Assembly: GCA_026770575.1 (NCBI GenBank)
Contig: MU657195.1
Coordinates: 206,555-270,554 of the forward strand
From: Pelagophyceae sp. CCMP2097
Lineage: Eukaryota; Sar; Pelagophyceae
Length of the DNA: 64,000 nucleotides
Direction: 5' to 3'
The notes under the pieces are model-generated. The model was not told the DNA's origin. It saw only the letters and a list, made by a program, of their open reading frames with translations, and made no database searches. Position numbers and translations under genes: made by a program. Position 1 is the first letter of the stretch. Each line of letters begins with the position of its first letter. Positions 1-9,700 of this stretch are shown here, piece after piece.

Positions 1-1366
1 CCCATCGACGGACCGGGCGCGAACGCCATGGTCCGGACGTCGAGAACCTCCGTCGTTTGAAAAGATTGTCCTGAGCCTGAACTGCCACCGGCCACCAAGA
101 TGCGGTGCTCGTCGAGCACGACGGCCGCGCAGCCGAAGCGTCGATTGGCCATGGCGGGCCCCGGTGCAAAGGCCATCGTGTCGAGGCTAAAAATCTCAGT
201 TGTCGATAAGTAAGACCTGCCATCGTTACCGCCAACGACGAGGATCCTGCGAGCGTCGAGTGCGATAGCGGCACAGCCGCATCGTGCCGATAGCATGATC
301 GGCCCCGGCGTAAACGTGAGCGTAGAGAGGTGGAAGATCTCCGTCGTGCTCAAAAGAACACCACTGCCTCCGCCCACGACGAGCACCCGGTCCGCGTCCA
401 GTTGGACGGCTGCGCAGCCGTATCTTCCCGCGAGCAGGTTCGGCCCAGCCGTAAACGTCATAGTCTGCGTGTCGAGCAATAACGTCGAGTTTAAAGCACT
501 CAAGGACCCACTCAAGCGACCGCCAAACACGACGACGCGCCCGCCGGCTACCACTGCGGCACATTCACGACGCTTTAAGTCCATCACCGGCCCCGGTCGA
601 AACGTCGCGCCGTCGGTCCACGGCCGTGCGCCGAACACGGCGACCTCGAGACCAAAGTAGTCGAGCTCCTTCACCATCGATTCTTGTGCACCTTCGGCTA
701 ATGCGCGGATCGCCCTCTGCGTGTGCGAGCCGTCGAGGTCGCGGAGGAAGTCGAGGATCAGTCGGAACCGCTCGCCGTCGCGGTCGATGAAGATGGACCC
801 GTCGTCGGGGTCGGACTGCAGCATCGCGTCGCAGCGCCCGAACATGCGGCCGAGCATCGAGTCCTCGAAATTTGTCAGGACGTTTCTAGAGGTCTCGAAG
901 CGGGTGCCGCCGACGTTGAGCTTGACGACGTCGTCGGGCGGCGGCGCCGCTGCCCGCATGCGCGCCTTTTCGTCGTCCAACTCGGCGCGGTCGCGCTCGA
1001 CGGCCGCGCGCTTTTCCTCGAGCTCGGCTTCCCCCCGCGCGAGCTTCTCGTCCACTTGGCGCATCATGGCCGTGCGGTCGTCTTGGAGCCCTTGCTGGTC
1101 CTTTGCGAGCAGGGCCTGCGATGAATACATGTCTAAGGCCGAGCTCGGGCTCTCGAGCTCAGAGATGACGTGCACGTCGGGTTGCACGTTGGGAAAGCCC
1201 GGTGGGAGCCGCCCCGGCTTCACTGATGAAAGACGCCGGTTCGGACGATCTCGGCATCAAAGGCCCGCTCGAGGGCACCGAGCGCCGAGGCGTGCGTCGC
1301 GTGGGTGCGCTGGACGGTCGCGAGGGTGCCGAGCGCGGCGGTGAACGTGGTCGCGGGGGCCGCCAT
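1..1366 (-). CDS. Coiled-coil / BTB(T1) / kelch-repeat protein, copy K1 (3' end outside window)
   Basis: Reads leftward and leaves the window at base 1. An Ala/Thr-rich leader starts at the ATG at 1364-1366. It is followed by a charged coiled coil (ARGEAELEEKRAAVERDRAE), a T1/BTB potassium-channel-tetramerisation fold (VVKLNVGGTRFETSR, then IFIDRDGERFRLILDFLRDL), and kelch blades with the recurring pattern CAAV..DA.RVLVVGG...TTE. The family is a BTB adaptor joined to a beta-propeller, usually a protein-interaction scaffold. An in-frame TGA falls just after GVFHQ in the leader; a short intron starting at GTGAAG would remove it, otherwise translation would begin at the downstream ATG near 1131. 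No lesion is visible in the BTB and kelch part, unlike K2. The sequence from base 1 repeats K2 from about 2358, so K1 and K2 are tandem duplicates. Confidence 0.75.
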
Positions 1367-2050
1367 CGTCTCCGAGGGCCTTCAAGCGCCGGCCGTCGCG
1401 CGCTTTCGACGCCGGCCAACCTAAGGGAACTGGCTTGATCAAATCCAGGCAGCCTCTTTATCGACATTTTGCAAACGTCCCCCGGATCCGGGGTCTTATC
1501 ACGTCCGACGGGCCCCGAAGGCGGGCGCGGCGGCGGCGGCGAAATTCCGCAGGCGCGCCACTACTTCATCGTCTGTGACTCTGTCGAACCCTGTGCATAG
1601 AAGAAGACCGGTCTATATTGGAGACCCAAACGTTGCCCCTAGCCCGCGCCGTGGAGAGGGCGGGCCCTGGGGTATCTCTTACAATCCCATGCCACCGGTC
1701 AGGGCGCGTTGAGAGCATCACAATAGTTTGACCTCGCACTTTGGACTCGACCTCCCACTTGACACGAACCACCCCCCCCACCGTGAAGGCCCCACGTCGG
1801 CCGCAATGAGCGACCCTCTGCGTCATTCGCAAGGCCACGCTCGTGAAGTATGCTCAAATGAACGACGTCAGTCGGAGGCACCAGTGGGGGTCCGTGAGGA
1901 GGGCACGGGAGGGAGGGTCGTGCGTCGTGGTGGAATCGTCATCATCGTGGGCATCTCAGCAAGATAGGGCTGCGCCGTCTTGCGGGCTGCTCGATGTGGT
2001 TCGTTGCGCATGGCACCGAACACGTCGGTACCACATAGATCTTGTCCACG
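1367..2050. repeat. Intergenic spacer and duplicated 3' flank of the kelch unit
   Basis: No gene is seen. About 1640-2050 is a block that follows kelch copies elsewhere, near 26650-27130 (opposite strand), 42670-42860 and 45060-45470. It shares words such as GTTCGTTGCGCATGGCACCG and a stretch around GACCTCGCACTTTGGACTCG. About 1440-1560 matches 44885-45010, which also lies between two kelch copies. The duplicated unit is therefore gene plus both flanks. Confidence 0.65.
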
Positions 2051-3729
2051 TCACTGCCGGCGGCGCGGCGCTCGGTCGCCCTTTTCAGCATCAACGGCGA
2101 GCACTGTCGAAGTTAAATTACCCCCGAGCACGATGATCCGTGCGTCTTCTCCAGCAGCGTCGAGTCGAGCGGCTGCGTAGCTGCTGCGTCGCCATGGCGA
2201 CGACGGAGCAGCGTCCATGGCCGGCCCGGGCGCGAACTCCATCGTCCCCAAGTCGAGGAGCTCCGTCGTCGCCAATGCCGTGTTTGCCGAGTCCCACCCG
2301 CCGATGACGAGGACGTGTCGAGCATCGACTGGCACGGCCGCGCAGAAAGAGCGCGCCGAGCCCATCGACGGACCGGGCGCGAACGCCATGGTCCGGACGT
2401 CGAGAACCTCCGTCGTTTGAAAAGATTGTCCTGAGCCTGAACTGCCACCGGCCACTAAGATGCGGTGCTCGCCGAGCGCGACGGCCGCGCAGCCGTAGCG
2501 TGGAGAGGCCATGGCGGGCCCAGGCGCAAAGGCCATTGTGTCCAAACTGAAAATCTCGGTTGTCAACAAGTAAGACCAGTCATCGTGACCGCCAACGACG
2601 AGGATCCTGCGGGCGTCGATTGCGACAGCGGCACAGCCGCATCGTGGCGATCGCATGATCGGCCCCGGCGTAAACGTGAGCGTAGAGAGGTGGAAGATCT
2701 CCGTCGTCTCCGTCGTGCTCAAAAGAACACCACTGACTCCGCCAACCACGAGCACGCGGTCCACGTCGATCTGGACGGCCGCACAGCCATAGCGTCTCGT
2801 GAGCAAGTTCGGCCCAGCCGTAAACGTCATAGTCTGCGTGTCGAGCAATAACGTCGAGTTTTAAGCAGACCCACTCAAGCGACCGCCAAACACGACGACG
2901 CGCCCGCCGGCTACCACTGCGGCACAGTCACGACGCTTTAAGTCCATCGCCGGCCCCGGCCGGAACGTCGCGTCTTCGATCCACGGCCGCGCGCCAAACA
3001 CGGCCGTCTCGAGGCCAAAGTAGTCGAGCTCCTTCATCATCGAATCTTGCGCACCCTCGGCTAGCGCGCGGATCGTCCTCTGCATGTGCGATCCGTCGAG
3101 GTCGCGGAGGAAGTCGAGGATCAGTCGGAACCGCTCGCCGTCGCGGTCGATGAAGATCGACCCGTCGTCGGGATCGGACTGCATCATCGCGTCGCAGCAC
3201 CCGAACATGCGCCCGAGCATCGAGTCCTCGACCTTTGTCAGGACGGTCCTTGAAGTTTCGAAGCGCGCGCCGCCGACGTTCAACTTGACGACGTCGCCGG
3301 GCGGCGGCGCCGCTGCCCGCATGCGCACCTTCTCGTCGTCCAACTCGGCGCGGTCGCGCTCGACGGCCGCGCGCTTTTCTTCGAGCGTAGCTTCTCCGCG
3401 CGCGAGCTTCTCGTCCACTTGTCGTATCATGGCCGCGCGGTCGTCTTGGAGCGCCTGCCGGTCCTTTGCGAGCAGTGCCTGCGATGGATTCATGTCTGCG
3501 ACCGAGCTCGGGCTCTCGAGCTCAGAGATGATGTGCACGTCGGATTGCACGTTGGGAAATCCCGGTGGGAGCCGCCCCGGCTTCACTGATGAAAGACGCC
3601 GGTTCGAACCATCTCGGCATCAAAAGCCCGTTCGAGGGCACCGAGCGCCGAGGCGTGCGCCGCGTGGGTGCGCTGGACGGTCGCGAGGGCGCCAAGCGCC
3701 GCGGTGAACGTGGTCGAAGGGGCCGCCAT
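2051..3729 (-). pseudogene. Coiled-coil / BTB(T1) / kelch protein, copy K2, with in-frame stop
   Basis: Full-length paralogue of K1: leader from the ATG at 3727-3729, coiled coil, T1/BTB domain (VVKLNVGGARFETSR) and about five kelch blades, ending in ...AEKGDRAPRRRQ. A TAA at 2861-2863 sits in frame inside the first blade, where K1 has TTA (Leu), and K2 lacks two codons beside it. The frame stays open on both sides of the stop, which suggests recent inactivation or a truncated BTB-only product of about 240 residues. The leader has the same in-frame TGA and possible GTGAAG intron as K1. It lies head-to-tail upstream of K1 and shares the flank at 1640-2050. Confidence 0.75.
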
Positions 3730-4253
3730 CGTCTCCGAGGATCCGAGGGCCTTCAAAGCGTCGGCCGTCCTCGCTCGAGGTCGAGGCGACGAGGCCTCGT
3801 TAACGCGTTTTCAAAAGACTGGATCAAATCTATTAAGCCTCTTCGCGACATTTTGCAAATATCCCCTCGACGGAGCTGGAGTCTGCTCAAGACCACCCCT
3901 TAGCCCGCTCGGGGCCGAGAAAGGCAAATCCTTTGGCAGCGAGACTTTTTGAACTCATTTGGCTGTAGGGCGCGTTTTTGGCTCTGCGATGGGCGACGTG
4001 GTGGTCCCGCAACCTCGCTGTATGAAGACCCGCGTCATTCCGAATCGTTATCGCGTCGCAGGGCTTAGAAACACATCCTGGTGACTGAGGATTTCATATG
4101 ATCTCTCATGTCCTTATTGACGTTTCAACTGTTTTGTTAGGGTACGTGGCGGAGGAAAAATTCGCACCACACCAAAAGTCACTTTCGACGACTTGTTTCG
4201 GCGATTATTTTCGGCGACGTGCCCTGGTGCAAATAAAAACTACTACGTCTCCC
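3730..4253. other. No recognisable gene
   Basis: About 3830-3890 resembles the spacer upstream of K1 and K3 (the words CTCTTCGCGACATTTT and TTGCAAA). The rest shows no convincing coding sequence or repeat. Confidence 0.5.
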
Positions 4254-4507
4254 TTCGGGAGCCTGGAATAATCTCCTGCGCGTCGCGCGCGAGCTTTTCG
4301 TCGATTTCGCGCGCAAAGGCCGCGCGGTCGTCCGCGAGCGCGCGGCGGTCCCTCGCGAGCTGGGCCTATGCTTATTGTGAAGACGTTTTAATGGTACACG
4401 CTCAGCCTCACCCGCTCGGCGTCAAAGGCCCGCTCGAGGGCGTCAACCGCATCCAAGTGCGCCGCCGTCGTGCGCCGGACGGCCAAAAGAGCGGCCCTGG
4501 TCGACAT
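4254..4507 (-). pseudogene. Relic of a kelch-family N-terminus, copy K6
   Basis: From the ATG at 4505-4507 the minus strand reads MSTRAALLAVRRTTAAH, then LERAFDAERVRLSVYH and a stop. This parallels the K1-K3 leader, which has LERAFDAE.VRTGV.H at the same place. After a frame change it gives ARDRRALADDRAAFAREIDE, matching the family coiled coil (KDRQALQDDRAAM.RQVDE). No BTB or kelch sequence follows. It is more diverged than the other copies and so looks like an older truncated duplicate. Confidence 0.55.
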
Positions 4508-4509
4508 CG

Positions 4510-5100
4510 TGCCGGGCCTTGCAGAATTTTTTAGCGATTAAACCTCGCCTGCCGAGCGCCCTCACTTGGGCGATCGAGCCATCCTGGCCGTCTCCTGCCC
4601 GTTCAGCCCCATTGGGCCGCCTCACGTGGTGTTCGTGTGGGTGGTGCCAAAAGGGCCGTGGTGACATCGACTGCCTGACAAACTGCGCGTAATGTGACAG
4701 TTCGGTCCGTTGCGGGCTTTCAAAGGTTGGTTCAAATCTTAGCTCGCGCAGACTTCGAGGAGCGGGGCGGGCCGCCACGCCGCCGACTGCAGACGAAATC
4801 CCGAAGCGCTCGGCTTCGCGGGCCACGTGCCATCGTTGGAAGTGCCGGTAAGAATGCCCCCCTTATCGATCCAATTCCTTCTTGGCTTGAAGGCAGAAAC
4901 GGCCAACGGTTCCTGTCTAGCTTGAATGCAGAAACGGTCGACGCGACGGTGCAGGAGGGGGCGCGCCTCTCTCGTTCGTGCCGACAGCAAGCCGAGTTGC
5001 GCCGCTGGAGTGCATAAAGCGAGCCTGCCAGCGGCGCGAATTTTGTTGGGCGACAGGGAGGAGGGTGGAGCGAAGGCAAAACGTCCCACTTCGCAGAAAA
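4510..5100. other. No recognisable gene
   Basis: Open frames occur on both strands but none shows a domain. Around 4880-4940 the words CTTGAAGGCAGAAACGG and CTTGAATGCAGAAACGG form a short direct repeat. Confidence 0.4.
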
Positions 5101-5102
5101 CG

Positions 5103-6474
5103 TTAAGACCGACTTTTTTTAAGAATGTCGTGTCAAACGACTTCCCGGGCCTTCTGCTATTGCGCCCCACGGCGGCCCCCGCCGAGCGTGTTTTCAGTCT
5201 TATAGGGCAGGACCATGGCCAGGCTATGCCCCGCCAAAGCAGCTTCGTCGCCGGCGCCCGTTTGGGGGCTGAGGGGGACATGGAGTGGTGGAGTTTGGAA
5301 AGGCGCGCTCTTCGCGGCGCGGTGGGCGGTCGGGGCACGCCAGTTTGAGCGCGAGCTTGCCCCCGTGGTCCACGTCCCCAATAGACCTTAAAACAATCTT
5401 GTTACGAGCGCACTTCGTTGGCGGTCACCGACCGGCGTTGCCGCCATCTCCGTCGTCGTCGACATCCTACTCCTCCATGGCGCCCTCCGTCTCGGGCTGC
5501 GGCTCGTCGTCCTCTTCCTCGTCCTCGTCCTTGTCCTCGTCCTCGGACTCGGCGCCGTCGTCGTCGTCGTTGTCGGGCTCGTCGGGCTCGCCTCGAGCTG
5601 CGTCGGCGCCCCCTGCCGCGCCGGCGGCTCCAGTTGCCTCCGGCGGGTCAACGCCGAGGTGGTCGCGTAGTTGGCGATGAGCGCACTGGATCTTCTCGAG
5701 GCGCGGTTTCCGCACCTTCAAGATGGCGCGCAGCGCCTCGAGGTCGTCGTGCCGCGCAAAGTCCCAGACCGTCGGGATGCCAGGGACTTTGCTGACTGCC
5801 GTCCAGAAGGCCGGCCCGAGGCCGTCAAACTTGACCTTGAAGAGTTGCGCCGTCGGGGTCGATGCCTCGATCTTGGCCAAGGCCGCAGCGCGGGTCGCCA
5901 CTGCCGCCGCCGCCGTCGCCGTCGCTCGCGCGCCCGCCGCTCGCGCGCCCGCGGGCGCGCCCGTCGCCCCCTGGTTCGCGGGCGTGCCCGCCGGCGCGCC
6001 CGCCTGAACAGCCGCTGCCGCCGCCGTCGCCGCTGCCTTGGACTTGGCCTTCAAAAGGCGTTCAAAACAAGGCTAACACAGGAACTAAACAAATGTTAAC
6101 ACTATCGAGATTTTCGAACTTTTTTCCTCAGGAAAAAAAACTAAAATGTACGTCGTTTTCAATAATAGTACCTTTCGACGACACCGCAGGCGGCGGGGAG
6201 GGGGCAACGGCTTGGGATTCTTATACATTATCGACACAGTTTTCGACGCCGGATCCGCCTGGCTAGTCAGTTTCTTCGTAGGCGCCAACCCTGAAGATAT
6301 ACAATGTTGTACCGAGCTCAAAAATAGCCTAGACGCGGCCGAATGACAAAATTAAGCTCGCCACGCGATTCTACGCCCAAAACTACCCAGCAGATGCATC
6401 AACCCCCTAGCGCGATTACCAGCGCAACCCCGCGGCCCGGGCACACGACATTCTTAAAAAAAATCGGTCTTAAT
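5103..6474. repeat. Inverted repeat pair bounding the 5.4-6.1 kb gene
   Basis: About 5104-5137 reads GTTAAGACCGACTTTTTTTA then AGAATGTCGTGT. About 6443-6474 is nearly its reverse complement (ACACGACATTCTT, then AAATCGGTCTTAA). The arms are about 30 bp and enclose 1.37 kb that holds the Ala-rich gene. They could be termini of a mobile segment or of a duplicated fragment. No transposase is seen between them. Confidence 0.5.
5467..6051 (-). CDS. Unknown protein: Ala-rich start, conserved-looking core, acidic tail (5' exon not found)
   Basis: An open frame of about 195 codons. The first third is Ala/Gly/Pro/Thr low complexity. The middle (KFDGLGPAFWTAVSKVPGIP, then TVWDFARHDDLEALRAI) looks like a folded domain. 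The end is a long Asp/Glu run finishing PETEGAMEE. The frame has no usable ATG before the tail and meets a stop just upstream, so it is probably a 3' exon; acceptor-like AG dinucleotides lie near 6050-6075. The core was not assigned to a family. An acidic tail suggests nuclear or ribosome-associated binding, but that is inference. Confidence 0.45.
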   Translation of the reverse strand, partial: KAKSKAAATAAAAAVQAGAPAGTPANQGATGAPAGARAAGARATATAAAAVATRAAALAKIEASTPTAQLFKVKFDGLGPAFWTAVSKVPGIPTVWDFARHDDLEALRAILKVRKPRLEKIQCAHRQLRDHLGVDPPEATGAAGAAGGADAARGEPDEPDNDDDDGAESEDEDKDEDEEEDDEPQPETEGAMEE

Positions 6475-6706
6475 ACAATTGTAGCGTCAATTAAAACGCA
6501 TATTTGCGCTTCGCAGGAAGAGGACACAATTTTCAAAGGCACTTTGATGGATATGATGCGCTTTAATAAGCCATTATAGGAAAATACATGGAGTTTGATG
6601 CAGAAATTTCCTGGAGAACCCGCGCAAAGACGCACGCAAAAAAAGCACAACACAAAGAGTCGAGGAAGAAGCCCCGGCGTCGCCCCAGGTCGCGCCCGTC
6701 GTCGGC

Positions 6707-9700
6707 ATGCCAAACCTCGCGGGCGCGGCTTGGGCGCTGGCCTGCGCGGCGGGCGTGGCGGGCCAGGGCGCGGCGGGGCACGGGGCGGCAGGGCCTTTAG
6801 AGGTGTCTGCCCCGTCGTCGACGTCGTCGGCGTCGTCGGCGTCGTCGGCGTCGCCGCCGCTCCACTGCCGAGTCGCCGTCGTCGGCGGCGGCTGGGCCGG
6901 CGTCTACGCCGCCTGGCGCCTGGCCGTGGACTCGGGAGTGGTGGCGGCGGCTGACGTTTGCCTTTTCGAGGGCGGCAAACGGGCCGGCGGCCGGACGTCC
7001 CACCCCCGCGTCCCAAAGAAACGTCTTAAAGAAACGTCTTCAAAACGAGTTCCGGGGAGGCGGGGCGAGCGGGCGGTGCCGGCCCGGAGCGTGCTCCCGC
7101 AGAGGCGAGACCTTCGCAGAGAGGCGTTGGCAGAGACTCTTCCGCAGAGGCGCGAGCCAGGAGCAGGGACGGTGTTTTCAGGTCGGGTTTTCGATCTGTG
7201 CCGCACCCTCGGGTCGCGGGTTTTGACGAGCGACTAATCCCGTCTTCTCGGGTCGGGTTCGGGCCACGGCCAGACTCGGACCCGCTCAAAGACGGGTCGG
7301 CCAAAACACCGGGCAACCCCGACCTGCGGGTTTCGGGCAAGCCCGAACCCGTCGCTGCTCCTATCTTCGACTTCTCAAGACGGTTCCTCGAGTCGGCCCC
7401 TGGAGACGGCCCCTCAGGCTCGGGACGACGGCATACCCGGGACGACCCCTTGAGACGGCCCGTTTCGACGGCCATTCGAAACGACGCCTCGAGACGGCTC
7501 CTCGAGACGGCCTCTCGAAATGGCGCCTCGGGAAGGCTCTCTCCAGCCCCTGGAGACGGCCATTTGAAAGCCCCCCCCGAGACGGCTCTTCGAGACGGCC
7601 CTTTCGACGGCCATTTGAAACGGCGCCTTAAGTCGGTCCTTCGAGAGGCTCGGACGGTCTCTTGGACGGTCACTTGGACAGTTCCTTTTGTCAGTTCCTT
7701 TGAGGGTCCCTCGACGGGCCCTCTGTGACGGTCGCTTTGACGGCGGTTGCTCGAGGGTCCCTTGGACGGCCCTTTCGACTTCCCCTGGACTGTCGCTCGG
7801 ACAGTCGCTCGGATGGTCGCTCGGACGGTCGCTCGGGCGGGCCCTTCAAAGAGGCCTTGCAAGCAACCGCGTAAAGGCCTTGTAAGTGGCCGCAAAAGAG
7901 GCCTTACAGGGGCCCGCCCGGAGAGCATTTCAAGGGGCCGTCCAAGAGGCCTTTTAAGTGACCGCGGAGAGGCCGGACAAGGGACCGCCAATGAGGCCTT
8001 ACAGGGGCCCGCCCGGAGAGCTTTTCAAGGACCCTTCAAAGAGGCCTTGCAAGCGACCGCGCAGAGGCCGGGCAAGTGGCTGCCAAAAAGGCATTTGCAG
8101 GAGTCCGTCCGGAGAGCTGCTTTGGCGGCCACTTGCCCGGTCTCTGTCGCTTGTACGGCCTCTTTCAAGGGCCCTTGAAAATCCCTCGTGACGGCCCCTC
8201 GAGAGGGCCCCTCGAAACGGTCCCTTAAGACGGTCACTCGAGACGGCGCCTCGAGAAGGCCCCTCTTGTTGGCCCCTCGAGACGATCCCTGGAAACGGCG
8301 CCTTTAGACGGCCCCTTGAGAAGGCCTTTCTCGCCGGCCTCTCAAAGGGCCCCTCGAAACGGTCCCTCTATCAGACGGCCCTACGAGATGGCCCCTCTCG
8401 CCGGCCCTTCGAGAGGGCCCCTCGAAACGGCTCCTTTAGACGGCCATCGAGACGGCCCCTCGAATCGACGCTTCTGGACGGCCCTTCGAGAGGGCCCCTT
8501 GAGGCGGCCCTTCGAAACGGTGCCTCAAGATGGCCGCTCGAGACGGCGCACGAGACGGTGCCTTGAAAACGCCCCTTGGGAAGGCCCCTCGCGCCGGCCC
8601 CTCGAGACGACGCCACGATACGGCGCCTTTTGGGCGGCCCCTCGAGTCAGCCCATCAAGAAGGCCACTATCGCCAGCCCCTCGAAACGGTTCCTTCAAAA
8701 AGGTCTTTCGAGACGACCACTCGACACGGTCACTCGAAACGGTCACTCAACTGAGTCCCTCGAAGCGGGTCTCTTTAATCGGCCCTTCGAGACGACCACT
8801 CGAGACGACCCCTGGAAACGTCGCGTGGACCGTGGCTCCCGAGGCCCGATCCGCGCCGCCGGCGCCTTTCGGAGGGTCCGATCCCGCCGCTCGAAAGACG
8901 TGTGGTTCCGGAGCTGTGCGATCCAATTCGAAGAGGCCGTGCGAGGGCCCGTCCGGAGGGCTCTTCAAAGGCCCTTCAAAGAGGCCTTGCAAGCGACCGC
9001 GCAGAGGCCTTGACCGCCAAAGAGGCCTCGCAGGGGCCTGCCCGGAGAGCTTTTCAATTTGGACCGAACCCGCGGGTTTATCAAATCCGTCTTCTCGGGT
9101 CGGGTTTTGGCCACGGCCAAACCCGCTCAAAGACGGGTCGGCCAAAGCGCTCCAACCCGGCAAATCCGACGTGCGGGTTTCGGGCAAACCCGAACCCGTC
9201 GCTGTTTCTGGCGCGAGCGCCTCGAGGGCCTCTTCCGGAGGGGCCTCAATTCCAGAGACCCCGCAGGAAAGGACCTTTTGGCATTCGAAGGCATTCGAGG
9301 ATAAGAGGGGCCTCGAGGCCCCTCTCGGGGATCTGGTCAAGAGCCATCGAAGGGCCTCTGGAGAGGCCTCGAGGGGCCTCTGGTCGAGAGCCCTGGCCTC
9401 GAGGGGCCTCTGGCGTCGAGGGGCCTCGAGGGCCTCTTCCTGAGGGGCCTCTTTTCCAGAGACCCTGCAGGAAAGCAACTCTTGGCATCCGAGGGACCTC
9501 TGGAATAGAGCCTCTGGTCTCGAGGCCCCTCTCGGGGCCAAGAGCCATCGAGGACCCTCTGGAGAGGCCGCTCGGGGCCTCTGGCCTCGAGGGCCCTCTG
9601 GTCTTGGGAAGAGGCCTCTAGAGACGATCTGGCAGCTTAGAGGGCCCTCGAGGGAGGCTCCAGAGGGGCCTCTGGCGTCAATGGGCCTCGAGGGACCTCG

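Noticed and set aside
226..1467. Forward-strand open frames over the kelch genes (for example 721-1344)
   Set aside because: They are the antisense of the well-supported BTB and kelch coding strand.
7026..9621. Long Arg/Pro-rich open frames such as 7026-7991, 8316-9443 and 8747-9541
   Set aside because: They follow the 12- and 13-bp units, occur on both strands at once and lie inside an intron.
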